A stretch of 64,000 nt of DNA from Bacteroidales bacterium (GCA_017443845.1 JAFSXX010000017.1:62001-126000), one strand, 5' to 3'. Numbered from the stretch's first letter, positions 34,353 to 43,233 are shown. Program-made: numbers and translations. The notes: generated by a model from the sequence alone, not told the origin.

Positions 34353-35330
34353 ATGATCTGCATAATCGACCATACTACCGATCCTTACTGGAATCTGGCG
34401 GCTGAGGAGTGGCTGCTGATGCATCACGACGAGCCGGTCTTCAGGCTTTGGCGCAACGACAATGCAGTCATAGTGGGCCGGAACCAGAATGCAAGGGCGG
34501 AGATCGACACGGACTTCGTCAGGGAGCATAATGTAGCCGTTGTACGGCGCCTGACGGGCGGAGGGGCGGTTTTCCACGATCTGGGCAATGTCAATTACAC
34601 ATTCATCGACGCCAAGATTCCCGGAGAGGACAGCCACGCGATGTTCCGGCGCTTTACGGCACCTGTCGTAGAGGCGCTCCGGAAGCTGGGAGTCGATGCG
34701 CGGCTCGAAGGCCGGAATGACCTGCTCATCGGCGATGCCAAATTCTCCGGCAACGCGATGTGCATCCACGAGGGACGCGTCCTGCAGCACGGCACCCTGC
34801 TCTTCAGCTCCAGGATGGCCGATATCGCAGGGGCACTGATTCCGCGCAAGGAGAAGTATGAGGGGCGCGGGGTCAAGTCGGTTCGGAGCCGGGTTACAAA
34901 TATCTCGGAGCATCTCCACGAGCCTATGGGCGTAGAGGAGTTCCTGGGATTCCTCGCGGGCAGCATCGCATCGGAATTCACGCCTTACAATTACTCTGAG
35001 CAGGATCTGGAGGGCATCCGACGCCTCACCGAGGAGAAATACCGGACCGATGCCTGGAATTACGGAGCATCGCCCGCATCCGCTTTCCGCAAGGCGATGA
35101 AGTTCCCCGGCGGGCTCGTCGAGGTTTATATGGACATCAAAGATGGATGCATCCGGAATATCGATATCCGCGGGGACTATTTCTTCAACCGCCCCACCGC
35201 GGAGTTCTGCGAGGCCCTGAAGGGATGCCCCCACGGCGAGGAAAAAATAGCCGGCCGCCTGCGTGGGCTGGCGACCGGTGAATACTTCTGCGGCATAAGT
35301 CCCGAAGAACTGCTGCAGCTATTTTTCTGA
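34353..35330 (+). CDS. lplA: Lipoate-protein ligase A
   Basis: The 325-residue enzyme attaches exogenous lipoate to lipoyl domains using ATP. It starts MICIIDHTTDPYWNLAAEEW. Family motifs are VVRRLTGGGAVFHDLGNVNYTFI (the RRxxGGGxVxHD motif), the lysine loop DAKFSGNAM and HGTLLF. A C-terminal accessory domain (about 245-325) is present. Earlier in-frame codons run through the MITE-like element and are rejected. It ends 4 bases from the convergent hpf gene. Confidence 0.94.
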   Translation: MICIIDHTTDPYWNLAAEEWLLMHHDEPVFRLWRNDNAVIVGRNQNARAEIDTDFVREHNVAVVRRLTGGGAVFHDLGNVNYTFIDAKIPGEDSHAMFRRFTAPVVEALRKLGVDARLEGRNDLLIGDAKFSGNAMCIHEGRVLQHGTLLFSSRMADIAGALIPRKEKYEGRGVKSVRSRVTNISEHLHEPMGVEEFLGFLAGSIASEFTPYNYSEQDLEGIRRLTEEKYRTDAWNYGASPASAFRKAMKFPGGLVEVYMDIKDGCIRNIDIRGDYFFNRPTAEFCEALKGCPHGEEKIAGRLRGLATGEYFCGISPEELLQLFF

Positions 35331-35334
35331 AAGA

Positions 35335-35628
35335 TTATTTGAATCTCTTCTCCTTGGCCTGCACGAGCAGATCCTTGAGAACGCCTGCACAATCGGTGAT
35401 TGCGGCTTCGAAGGTGTCCGCGTGACGGTCCACCACGATATCTTCCTGACCCGGCACGATGACGCGAACCTTTACGTTCTTGTTCTGGGGGTCTGCAAGC
35501 AGTGAGAGGTTTACTTCCATTCTCTCCATTTCATCGTAGAACTTCTCGAGCTTTGCGAGTTTCTTGTCCACGAATGCGAGGAGCTTCTGATCGGCGTCGA
35601 ACTTGATCGACTGAACTTTGATTTCCAT
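35335..35628 (-). CDS. hpf: Ribosome hibernation promoting factor, short form
   Basis: The 97-residue HPF/RaiA-family protein binds the 30S decoding region and silences ribosomes in slow growth. The sequence MEIKVQSIKFDADQKLLAFV, KLEKFYDEMERMEVNLSL and VRVIVPGQEDIVVDRHADTFEAAI follows the beta-alpha-beta fold. It has no C-terminal dimerisation extension, so it is the short type. It starts 3 bases after the tyrosine recombinase stops, an order common in Bacteroidetes. Confidence 0.93.
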   Translation of the reverse strand: MEIKVQSIKFDADQKLLAFVDKKLAKLEKFYDEMERMEVNLSLLADPQNKNVKVRVIVPGQEDIVVDRHADTFEAAITDCAGVLKDLLVQAKEKRFK

Positions 35629-35631
35629 AAC

Positions 35632-36612
35632 TTACCTCCTGTTTTTAGCTCTTGGATGAGCGGTTAAATATGTATCTTTCAACTTCTCGAAAGAGTTGTG
35701 CGTGTAGATCTGGGTCGCAGCCAGCGAGGAGTGGCCCAAAATCTCTTTAATGCTGTTGAGATCGGCGCCCCGGTTCAACAGGTGGGTTGCGAGGGAGTGG
35801 CGCAGGGCGTGCGGTGCTTTCTTCCCGGTGAAGCCTCCCGTGCCCGAGAGCTCGCTTTTGACCACATTGTTGACAAATGCCGGATAGAGCGCAAGCCCTT
35901 TGGGCGTCAGGAAAAAGAGCCCTTCCGGATTGTCGGGGTACTGCCTCGCATTCCTCTCCAAATATAATAACAATTCGTCACATATCAAAGCGGGCAGCGG
36001 AATTTCTCTCAATTTATCGCCCTTTCCGGTAACTCTCAGCACTTTGCGATGGGGGTCGAAGTTGCTTTGCCTCAACGTGCAGAGTTCGGCGCGGCGCAGA
36101 CCGGCCGAGTAAAGAAGCAGAAGCATCGTGCGGTTGCGGAGGCGGGCGAAAGCCCCGGGCTCCATCGGTTTCCCTTCGGGATTCTCCTCCAGGTCGCGGC
36201 GGCATACCTCCAGGGAGGCATCGAAATAGTTTTCCAGCGAATTCTCCGTATAGAATTGCGGCAGGTTTTTCTCCTGCTTGGGACGGGGAACCTTGGAGAC
36301 GGGGTTCGAGGAGAGCAGGTCCCTTGCCATCAGGAAGCGGCAGTAGGTGCTAAGGGCCGAGAGATGCAGATTGAGGGTGCGGGCGCACCGCTTATTCTCG
36401 AGTCCGGAAGCTATATAGCCGCGGATCATCTGGGGAGTCAGGACCTCGAGGGCTTCCGCATCGGAAATCATTCCGAACTCGAATGCATCCTTGTCCTTGC
36501 CGAAGCAAGAGGCGTAAAAATCGGCAAGGACGTCGCGATAATTGGCGACGGTCCGCTCCGAGGCGCGCTTCTCAATCCTCAGATATCTCGTGAAATCGTC
36601 CGCTAATTCCAT
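35632..36612 (-). CDS. XerC/XerD-type tyrosine recombinase
   Basis: The 326-residue site-specific recombinase has an N-terminal SAM-like core-binding domain (FTRYLRIEKRASERTVANYRDVL). The catalytic domain shows Arg in YSAGLRRAELCTL, Lys in RVTGKGDKLREIPL, HALRHSLATHLLNRG (HxxR), GHSS with the second His, and the nucleophile Tyr in TQIYTH. It likely resolves chromosome dimers with FtsK's help, although a second Xer gene is not in the window. The start is MELADDF; a longer frame would run into the DeoR gene. Confidence 0.92.
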   Translation of the reverse strand: MELADDFTRYLRIEKRASERTVANYRDVLADFYASCFGKDKDAFEFGMISDAEALEVLTPQMIRGYIASGLENKRCARTLNLHLSALSTYCRFLMARDLLSSNPVSKVPRPKQEKNLPQFYTENSLENYFDASLEVCRRDLEENPEGKPMEPGAFARLRNRTMLLLLYSAGLRRAELCTLRQSNFDPHRKVLRVTGKGDKLREIPLPALICDELLLYLERNARQYPDNPEGLFFLTPKGLALYPAFVNNVVKSELSGTGGFTGKKAPHALRHSLATHLLNRGADLNSIKEILGHSSLAATQIYTHNSFEKLKDTYLTAHPRAKNRR

Positions 36613-36629
36613 ACGTGCCCGGCCTGGGG

Positions 36630-37394
36630 TCAGACCACTATCACCCTGACTCCGAGGCTCTCTATCTTGCGTTTGCTTTCGAGCGATATGCCGCTGTCGG
36701 TGACAATGACATCGATCTCGTCGATCTGGCAGATGCGGCTGAAGCCCTTGAAGCCTATCTTGGAGGAGTCCGCCAGGACTATCGCCATATCGCACACCTC
36801 AATCATCTTGCGGGTCAGATCGGCCTCCTCCATAGCCAGACAGGTTATTCCGGCCTCGGCATCGATGCCGTCCACTCCGAAGAAGATCTTGGAGCAGTGA
36901 ATCTGGCTCAGCTTGTTGATCGCCTCTATCCCGGTGACGCACATCGAGTTGCCATACAGGATGCCGCCCAACTGCATCACGGTTATGCCAGGGACATCTC
37001 CCAGCAGCATAGCGATGTTGACAGCGGGAGTCACCACATTCAGGCGTCCCTTGGGGGTGAGATTCTCGGCGAAGACAGCCATCGTGGAGCCGGAGGAGAT
37101 GATCACCGAGTCGTTGTCGCCCACCAGCGAGACCGCCCTTTGGGCGATGCGGCGCTTCTCCGCGAAATGGTGCAGGCGTTTGGTATTGAGGTTGATATCC
37201 AGTACCGGCGCGGAACTGGTCAGGGCGCTGCCGTATGCCCGGTGAAGGGCTCCCCTGCTCTCGAGGATATTGAGGTCCTTGCGGATGGTGGTGGGCGTCA
37301 CGCCGAGCGCCTCGGCCAGGTCGGCCACCTTCACGAACCCCTTCTGGTTGATATTGTCGAGAATGTACTTGTGTCTTTCGGCTATGCTGGTCAT
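36630..37394 (-). CDS. DeoR-family transcriptional regulator
   Basis: The 254-residue regulator has an N-terminal DeoR helix-turn-helix (RHKYILDNINQKGFVKVADLAEALGVTPTTIRKDLNILESRG). Its C-terminal sugar-phosphate sensor domain has VGDNDSVIISSGST (phosphate loop), KIFFGVDGIDAEAGIT and DSSKIG. It probably represses a sugar or polyol operon, but no adjacent catabolic gene identifies the inducer. The ATG at 37394 is used because the earlier in-frame codon lies inside the -7 promoter element. It is divergent from the EamA transporter gene. Confidence 0.93.
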   Translation of the reverse strand: MTSIAERHKYILDNINQKGFVKVADLAEALGVTPTTIRKDLNILESRGALHRAYGSALTSSAPVLDINLNTKRLHHFAEKRRIAQRAVSLVGDNDSVIISSGSTMAVFAENLTPKGRLNVVTPAVNIAMLLGDVPGITVMQLGGILYGNSMCVTGIEAINKLSQIHCSKIFFGVDGIDAEAGITCLAMEEADLTRKMIEVCDMAIVLADSSKIGFKGFSRICQIDEIDVIVTDSGISLESKRKIESLGVRVIVV

Positions 37395-37415
37395 AAGCTT
37401 CTTATTCTGCGAATA

Positions 37416-37423
37416 CAAATATA
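37416..37423 (-). promoter_or_regulatory. -7 promoter element of the DeoR gene
   Basis: The minus strand reads TATATTTG (TAnnTTTG), about 22 bases before the ATG at 37394. It excludes the in-frame start at 37418. Confidence 0.6.
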
Positions 37424-37451
37424 CAAAAAGTCGGGAGTAAAAGAAATAGTG

Positions 37452-37459
37452 TACCTTTG
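37452..37459 (+). promoter_or_regulatory. -7 promoter element of the EamA transporter gene
   Basis: TACCTTTG matches TAnnTTTG and lies 18 bases before the ATG at 37478. The DeoR promoter element is only 28 bases away on the other strand, so one bound regulator could control both. Confidence 0.6.
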
Positions 37460-37477
37460 CGGCCCGAAACGGGAAAT

Positions 37478-38374
37478 ATGACTATGAAGACAGAGAGCAA
37501 AAAGTTAATAGGTTATCTCGCAGGCATCTTGTCGGGAATCTCTTACGGAAGCAATCCGCTTTTCGGCAAGGCACTGATAGAGAGCGGCGTGCCGATTATG
37601 GTTATGCTCTTTTTCCGTTACTCGCTGGCAGCGGTTTTCCTCGCAATACTGATGTCGGTACAAAAAGAGTCGTTCCGCGTCAAAAAGAGCGAATTCGGCA
37701 TCCTGGTCCTGCTGGGCCTCTTTTTCGCCGGCAGCAGCGCCACCCTTTTCTGCTCATATCAATTCATACCTTCGGGGCTCGCAACCACCCTGGTCTATCT
37801 CTACCCTGTCATCGTAGCCCTGATGATGGTCTTCCTCCGGATATACCCGAGCTGGCAGACCTGGGTCGCGATATTGGCCACCTTCGGGGGAATACTGCTC
37901 CTCTCCGCCCCTTCGGGCAATGCCTCTTTCAATATCGTCGGCATCCTGCTTGCCGCAGGTTCGGCACTGTGCTACTCTTTCTATCTGGTCATAGTAAACC
38001 GGAACAAACGCATCAAAAACGTATCCGAGCACACTCTGACGCTATATTCGCTCCTTACTGGAACAATCCTGTTCGCCATCGTCCTGGCCATCCGGGGCGA
38101 AGGCCTGCTCACGGGAATCGACAGTGCCGCCGACTGGGGCAATCTCATCGGCCTTGCGATTATGCCCACGATGATCTCGATGCTGACCCTGGCGATTTCC
38201 ACCCGCTACATCGGCCCCACCAAGACCGCCGTCCTGGGCGTCTTCGAACCCCTCACGGCGATCCTCATCGGTACGCTAATGTTCTCCGAACCCCTGACCG
38301 CCCGAATGGCCGCCGGCATCGCCGTCTGCGTTGGCGCTGTTATTTTCTTGATTCTTAAGCCGGGGAAGCACTGA
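37478..38374 (+). CDS. EamA/DMT-superfamily transporter
   Basis: The 298-residue inner-membrane protein has ten hydrophobic helices formed by two EamA repeats: GYLAGILSGISYGSNPLFGK in the first half and LLAAGSALCYSFYLVIVNRN in the second. This is the drug/metabolite transporter fold, which exports amino acids, nucleosides or other metabolites. The substrate is unknown. The start codon follows directly after its promoter. The DeoR-type regulator divergent to it is a plausible controller. Confidence 0.9.
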   Translation: MTMKTESKKLIGYLAGILSGISYGSNPLFGKALIESGVPIMVMLFFRYSLAAVFLAILMSVQKESFRVKKSEFGILVLLGLFFAGSSATLFCSYQFIPSGLATTLVYLYPVIVALMMVFLRIYPSWQTWVAILATFGGILLLSAPSGNASFNIVGILLAAGSALCYSFYLVIVNRNKRIKNVSEHTLTLYSLLTGTILFAIVLAIRGEGLLTGIDSAADWGNLIGLAIMPTMISMLTLAISTRYIGPTKTAVLGVFEPLTAILIGTLMFSEPLTARMAAGIAVCVGAVIFLILKPGKH

Positions 38375-38574
38375 TTGCCGGACTGTTTCCATACCTTTAT
38401 TTCTGCTGAGACAGTGCTTTTCCGTCCTAATAATGTTTTTTCGCCATGAGATTATTCTTCTCCGCCGAAGACTGTCCTCTCCGTCAATGAGTGTGTTTTT
38501 CTCAGCCGAAGATCTTTATTTCCGCCAAAATGACGTCGGACAATATAGCCCAAACTGTCCTCAAAAGCCTATTC
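38375..38574. other. Gene-free gap between the EamA gene and the IS remnant
   Basis: About 200 bases contain no supportable gene. They hold loosely repeated T/C-rich strings (TTCTCCGCCGAAGACTGTCC and similar) and the 9-bp inverted repeat TGACGTCGG (38531-38539), whose partner CCGACGTCA is at 38576-38584. The latter may be remains of a mobile-element end. Confidence 0.5.
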
Positions 38575-39025
38575 CCCGACGTCACAAGCCGATATCGGGC
38601 TCTGATGCCGGCCTCCCCCCTTCCCCAGGCCCCTCAAATGGCACCCGCCTGACGTCACTTTGGCAGAAACCCGGCTCTGCCTGAGCGGCGGCGCCCAGCA
38701 GAAGACTGCAAGGCAAAGTTCGACGGTTGTGGAATCGAAGGCATAGACAGTCCCGATTCTGGTTCGCTTTTGCCAAGTTGCTACGCGTCACGGAGTCCCC
38801 GAAACCGAGGAACTTAGCCTTGCCGCTATGGGCCTCCACCGCCACGATCAAATCACGTAAACTTTCACGTCGGGAGAGTTGACCGAAAATAAGGACTTTG
38901 AGCTGATTCCAGCAGGAGAAGTGCTTTATGTCGCTGTCACCCTGATACTTAGCAACGATGCGATTGAACTTGCTCCTGTTAAGATGCGAAGCTAATTGAG
39001 CAAAAACGAACGATTGATTATGCAT
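38575..39025 (-). pseudogene. Decayed IS4-type transposase
   Basis: The N-terminal part reads MHNQSFVFAQLASHLNRSKF, then WNQLKVLIFGQLSRRESLRD and VTRSNLAKANQNRD, the typical DUF4372-bearing start of Bacteroidetes IS4-family transposases. The next recognisable piece, VYAFDSTTVELCLAVFCWA (about 38717-38753, holding the first catalytic Asp), is in another frame and follows immediately. About 60 residues between them are therefore deleted, and everything after it is missing. The protein cannot be functional. The remnant borders an AT-rich accessory patch with AbiE. Confidence 0.85.
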
Positions 39026-39171
39026 AACTGTCTGATTTGTAGACAAATTTACAAATCAAAACCGTTCGCCCCTCAAATACCTCCTAACTATCTAACTATC
39101 AATATTTTCAAAGATCTATATATAATTTTTTAGTGGACACTAATGATAGAGGTTATAAATGGAATGAGGTT

Positions 39172-40191
39172 TTATAAGCCATTAATTAATAGTTGTAACT
39201 CATTGATTCTTCGCACTAAAGCGTCAAACTCCAGGGAAGGGCCATAGATAAAGTAGTTTCTCATATTGACATAGTCGCTTTGCCAAGCCTCAATGAATTG
39301 CTCGGGTATCATAAAGTTAATTAAGGATGGAACTAGAAGGTCATAGTTAATATGCTTCTGGGCGTAATAAGTCCTGCGGTGCTCAACAATTGCATCATAT
39401 AGTGCGCGGTTTGCTAAGGCATCTTGCCCATACTGGGTATCCATCAGTTTCTCTATGTCATATAGATGACGCGACATCCGCTCACTTCTAGGATTCTCTT
39501 TTTGAAACTCTTCCGCCAGTAAAAACAGTTTTTCCAGGAAAGTGCGGGTAGGAAGGACGGTCCTCACCAAACAATCGTTTCCGGAATCCTCTCCTTTGAA
39601 GGATTCTTCGATCAGCGATTGAATTATACGATTCTCCCTTGGTTCATCCATTGAAAGGCAACTAATCTCAATTTTCACACGGGGAGGAATATAACTGATG
39701 GCATTCTCTACAATTGAGGGATAGTGAAGTAGGATAACGGTAGGATCTTTATCTGAATCTATGGGTCGCAATTCTCCGTTACGATCTTGCACATGAGTCA
39801 CGTTCTCAATGCGATAGTCTGTAATCCCCATACCTTTCAGGTTTGTATCTAGTTGGACAGAAAGGGTTTCGTGGATATACTTCCGGGCCATTTTACGCAA
39901 TTTGTCACGCTGGCTTTTGCTGGTTTTCTCTACGTCAAAGAAGGAGTGATTAATCGCTAAATCGATGTCTTCGGAAAAGCGTTCAATTATGTTGAATCCT
40001 TTTGATAGAGATGTTCCTCCTTTGAATACTAATGACTCGCGACAACTGGTTTGAAATAGCGCCTTCAACACTGCGGTCACCCACCAATCTTTTTCAATTG
40101 CTACTTGGTTAATGCCCGGATGCCTTTGTTCTGTTTTCTGAAGCAGGGCAATACGGTCAACCAATTCGTTGTTAATCCACAATTTTCCCAT
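39172..40191 (-). CDS. abiEii: AbiEii-type nucleotidyltransferase toxin
   Basis: The 339-residue toxin of the AbiE type IV toxin-antitoxin and abortive-infection system carries the nucleotidyltransferase motif FKGGTSLSKGFNIIERFSEDIDLAI (residues about 56-80). GGTSLSKG is the nucleotide loop and D-x-D the metal site. Motif residues further down (VLPTRTFLEKLFLLAEE, RHLYDIEKLM) match the AbiEii/AbiGii family. Members modify tRNA 3' ends or use GTP to block growth on phage infection. It follows the antitoxin gene by 9 bases, and base composition is AT-rich against the surrounding chromosome. Confidence 0.9.
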   Translation of the reverse strand: MGKLWINNELVDRIALLQKTEQRHPGINQVAIEKDWWVTAVLKALFQTSCRESLVFKGGTSLSKGFNIIERFSEDIDLAINHSFFDVEKTSKSQRDKLRKMARKYIHETLSVQLDTNLKGMGITDYRIENVTHVQDRNGELRPIDSDKDPTVILLHYPSIVENAISYIPPRVKIEISCLSMDEPRENRIIQSLIEESFKGEDSGNDCLVRTVLPTRTFLEKLFLLAEEFQKENPRSERMSRHLYDIEKLMDTQYGQDALANRALYDAIVEHRRTYYAQKHINYDLLVPSLINFMIPEQFIEAWQSDYVNMRNYFIYGPSLEFDALVRRINELQLLINGL

Positions 40192-40200
40192 AATAATTCG

Positions 40201-40797
40201 CTACAACATCGGTTTAACGATCCTTTTCATCCATACTGGCATCATATCCACGTCTTTCGCTAAAGCGCTTCTGTCTGGTTCCCTTGAGATGAGACTTCGA
40301 ATGACTTGTAACGCCTCCTCTCCTACATTCTGTTGTTTTAGTGTTTTCAACGCTTGTACAAGGAGTGCGATAAGTTTCGTTTCATAGCAGAAGTTTTTCG
40401 GGACCCCTCGTTTCAGCCTTATTTCTTGATTCTCTAGTTTAATAATTCTTTCGCTCCCTGTTGTCAGATATGAATACTTCATCGGGACTTGGGTTGATAG
40501 TCCCAATACGTTCAACGCCGTCATCCCGGAAGGGAGGACTTCTGCATTATCTCGTGCGGCAATTGCTTGTACGATCTTATCAACAGAAGGTAGCACAAGA
40601 CCAAAGCGACTTCTTCGCGGTTTGGCATATATCCCCTGCGCCAATTTTACAAGAAAACCCTCCTGTGTTAGTTCTGCTAATGTTCCGCCAACGAATTCTG
40701 AGTGGTACTCAGGGAAGTCAGAGCGAAACAAAACGCTATCTTCTGGCAAAGCCTCGATCCGTTCCCTTAGAGTAATGTTATGACGTTCAGCGTTCAT
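40201..40797 (-). CDS. abiEi: AbiEi-type antitoxin (DUF6088-like)
   Basis: The 198-residue partner of the AbiEii toxin starts MNAERHNITLRERIEALPED. An N-terminal winged-helix region (DFPEYHSEFVGGTLAELTQEGFLVKLAQGIYAKP) should bind DNA. The middle (VQAIAARDNAEVLPSGMTALNVLGLS) is typical of the AbiEi/DUF6088 group. A TTG 21 bases upstream is in frame, but it lies inside the inverted repeat that looks like the operator, so the ATG at 40797 is preferred. Autorepression through that repeat is inferred from AbiEi biology. Confidence 0.85.
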   Translation of the reverse strand: MNAERHNITLRERIEALPEDSVLFRSDFPEYHSEFVGGTLAELTQEGFLVKLAQGIYAKPRRSRFGLVLPSVDKIVQAIAARDNAEVLPSGMTALNVLGLSTQVPMKYSYLTTGSERIIKLENQEIRLKRGVPKNFCYETKLIALLVQALKTLKQQNVGEEALQVIRSLISREPDRSALAKDVDMMPVWMKRIVKPML

Positions 40798-40800
40798 GGA

Positions 40801-40829
40801 CCTTTGAAATTTTGACAATTTTTCAAAGG
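40801..40829. promoter_or_regulatory. Inverted-repeat operator of the AbiE operon
   Basis: CCTTTGAAA (40801-40809) and TTTCAAAGG (40821-40829) form a perfect 9-bp inverted repeat with 11 bases between. It is immediately upstream of the antitoxin ATG. AbiEi antitoxins are known to bind inverted repeats in their own promoter. Confidence 0.65.
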
Positions 40830-41479
40830 CGAATATAGTAAAACTATTTCATATAATAGCGATGATGCCATCTTTTTATTCTATCTAAAAATGAGCAGAG
40901 AACACCCTATTTTTTTATGTATGGTTGATAATTAGCTCTAATTTGCACCATAATTTAACGAGTCAACCCAACGAATTAGCTAACAGCAAGTTAAAGGCAT
41001 TGAGCACATTTTTTCAACGACTTTTCGCGGTTTCATCGTAATTTTTCCAACGACTTTTGGGCGCTCCAATGCATTATTTGGAACGAGGTTGTTGATTTGC
41101 TACGTTTTCACTAGCAAAGAAAATGAAGCAAAATGAGTGATAATGAGCTTAACGATGATTCTTCGGACTGATGGTTTCTTTACAAAGCCCTAAATACTGT
41201 GATGAAAACTGGGAAGACCCCGAACGTATACTGGAAATCCGGCAAAGAGCACTTCTTTCTAGCCATTCTCTGGGGAAGTTAGACTGACAAGTTCTAAAAA
41301 TGTCATAGAAAAGTCATAGAAAATGTCGGAGAAAAATAGCTGTCGAGTCAGACAGACTGTGACGACCTCTCCCTCGGACTCCGTACGGGGAATCTCTTTT
41401 CCTCCTTGTAACTATCTAACGTACAGGAGCTCCGCAATATCCTCAAAATCTTTTTGGGAGAATCAGGCGGATAGGGAAA
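40830..41479. other. AT-rich gap without recognisable genes
   Basis: No open frame here looks like a protein I know. Two near-identical strings, TTTTTTCAACGACTTTTCGCG and ATTTTTCCAACGACTTTTGGGC (about 41010-41030 and 41041-41062), form a short direct repeat. AACTATCTAAC near 41410 recurs at 39086-39096, on the other side of the AbiE genes. Composition is far more AT-rich than the chromosome, suggesting residue of mobile DNA. Confidence 0.5.
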
Positions 41480-41530
41480 ATGAAATGGACGGCATTTTTT
41501 CCTATCTTTACACACGCAACCCAATATGTA

Positions 41531-42175
41531 ATGTCTATGCTCAACTGCATAAAAGTTCCCAAAGCCGCCGGTTTCGGAGAGATTGAGAAGTTCAACCGAT
41601 TCGCCATCGACTGCGTTCCATGGCCCGATTCGTTCCCCTACAAGCCAAAAGTCGAGGTGTCGATAGCCCACAGCGACAATAGCCTGCTAATCCGTTTCGA
41701 CGTGGAAGAAGAGGGCTGCAGGGCTGTCTGCACGGAGCCCAACGGCCCCGTGTGGGAAGACAGCTGCGTGGAATTCTTCGTCAAGAAACCGGAAAGCGAC
41801 TATTATTATAACTTCGAGACCAGTTGCATCGGCATCGGGCTGGCGGGCAAGCGCAAATCGCGCTCCGATTTCCGCCACTTCACCCCGGAGGAGATGGCAC
41901 AGATAAAACGACGCGCTGCCCTCCCCTGCCGCCCCTTCGAAAAAGAGGGAGTGACTGCCTGGAGCGTAGAGCTCGAAGTCCCTTTCAAGAGCATCGGCTT
42001 GGGAGCAAAGCAGACGGAGACAGATAACACGGTTCCCGGAACTCTGCTGGCCAACTTCTACAAGTGCGGCGACAAGACCCTCAAACCCCACTATCTGAGC
42101 TGGTCGCCCGTCCTCACCCCCTCGCCCGATTTTCACAGACCCGAATATTTTGGAAAACTCGAACTGATATGGTAA
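41531..42175 (+). CDS. CBM9-like (DOMON fold) protein
   Basis: The 214-residue protein resembles the carbohydrate-binding family 9-like proteins of Bacteroidetes. VEVSIAHSDNSLLIRFDVEEEG, VWEDSCVEFFVKKPESDYYYNFE and WSVELEVPFKSIGL are the typical strands. No signal peptide is visible, so it may be cytoplasmic or poorly predicted. I start at the ATG at 41531 because TATCTTTA (41503-41510), a near -7 element, precedes it and overlaps the earlier in-frame codons. It overlaps the following kinase by 7 bases. A role in binding amino sugars for that kinase is inference. Confidence 0.7.
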   Translation: MSMLNCIKVPKAAGFGEIEKFNRFAIDCVPWPDSFPYKPKVEVSIAHSDNSLLIRFDVEEEGCRAVCTEPNGPVWEDSCVEFFVKKPESDYYYNFETSCIGIGLAGKRKSRSDFRHFTPEEMAQIKRRAALPCRPFEKEGVTAWSVELEVPFKSIGLGAKQTETDNTVPGTLLANFYKCGDKTLKPHYLSWSPVLTPSPDFHRPEYFGKLELIW

Positions 42176-43233
42176 CAGACCTCTATTCAATAGCCGGCCG
42201 TTTCGCCCTCGAAGGCGAGGCCACCGACATCCGCCCTCTCGGCGAAGGCTTCATCAACGACACCTATCTCGTCTGCATAGACAACCGCACAGAGCCGGAT
42301 TATATCCTCCAGCGCAAAAATCACATAGTCTTCCCCGACGTGCCGGCGATGATGGACAACATCGAGCGGGTCACAAGGCATATCAAAGCCAAAGTGAAAG
42401 ATCCGCTCAGGGAGACCCTCACCGTAATCAAGGCCAAGGACGGCAAGCTGTACCATAAGGACGACGGCGGCAACTACTGGGCCGTATGCCTCTATATCAA
42501 GGGTTCCAAGAGCTACGACCGCGCCGATACCCCGGAAATGGCCTGGCAGGGAGGCGCCGGATTGGGCGAGTTCCACCGCCTGGTGAGCGACTTCGACCAG
42601 CCGCTGGCGGAGGTCATCAAGGGCTTCCACAATATCCGTTTCCGTTTCTTCCAGTGGGATGAGGCGCTCAGGCGCGATGCCGCCGGAAGGGTCGCATCAC
42701 TCAAGGAAGAGATCGGCTGGATAGAGTCGCGCCGCGAAATGATGCTCGAATTCTGGAAGAAGGTCGAGAACGGCGAAATCCCCACCCGCGTCACCCATAA
42801 CGACACCAAGATCAGCAATTTCCTCTTCGACGCCGGGGACGGCCACCTGCTTTGCGCGATCGACCTCGACACTATGATGTCCTCCACCCTCCTCAACGAC
42901 ATCGGCGACGCCCTGCGCTCATACACCAACACCGGAGCCGAGGACGACCCCGACCTCTCGAAAGTCGGGATGAGCCGCGAAATGTACGAGGCATACATCG
43001 GCGGATATCTCTCCAAGATGGAGCCGTATCTCACCGACATCGAGAAGAGATACCTGGGTTTCAGCGGAATCTACATCACCTACGAACAGGTGCTCCGCTT
43101 CCTGATGGACTACATCGACGGAGACACCTACTACAAGATCAAATATCCCGAGCACAACCTGGTCCGTACCCGCGCTCAGTATAAACTGCTCACGAGTATG
43201 GAAGAGGCCGGCCTGGGAGCGGGCTGTCAATAA
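42169..43233 (+). CDS. Phosphotransferase-family kinase, probably N-acetylhexosamine 1-kinase-like
   Basis: The 354-residue kinase has the aminoglycoside phosphotransferase fold. It shows GEGFINDTYLV (nucleotide loop), the catalytic loop RVTHNDTKISNFLFD and CAIDLDTMM with the metal-binding Asp. The arrangement resembles N-acetylhexosamine 1-kinase (NahK/LnpB type), which makes GlcNAc-1-P or GalNAc-1-P. This fits its place tail to tail with the NagB fusion (7-base overlap). Other sugar kinases of the fold cannot be excluded. It overlaps the CBM9-like gene and should be translated with it. Confidence 0.72.
   Translation: MVTDLYSIAGRFALEGEATDIRPLGEGFINDTYLVCIDNRTEPDYILQRKNHIVFPDVPAMMDNIERVTRHIKAKVKDPLRETLTVIKAKDGKLYHKDDGGNYWAVCLYIKGSKSYDRADTPEMAWQGGAGLGEFHRLVSDFDQPLAEVIKGFHNIRFRFFQWDEALRRDAAGRVASLKEEIGWIESRREMMLEFWKKVENGEIPTRVTHNDTKISNFLFDAGDGHLLCAIDLDTMMSSTLLNDIGDALRSYTNTGAEDDPDLSKVGMSREMYEAYIGGYLSKMEPYLTDIEKRYLGFSGIYITYEQVLRFLMDYIDGDTYYKIKYPEHNLVRTRAQYKLLTSMEEAGLGAGCQ

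Noticed and set aside
38582-39046. Intact 154-residue protein gene
   Set aside because: The C-terminal third is an out-of-frame reading of a transposase segment, so the frame is a truncated pseudogene rather than a real small protein.
41323-41586. 87-residue plus-strand frame before the CBM9-like gene
   Set aside because: It overlaps the better-supported CBM9-like start, lacks a promoter or ribosome site and has no recognisable composition or motif.
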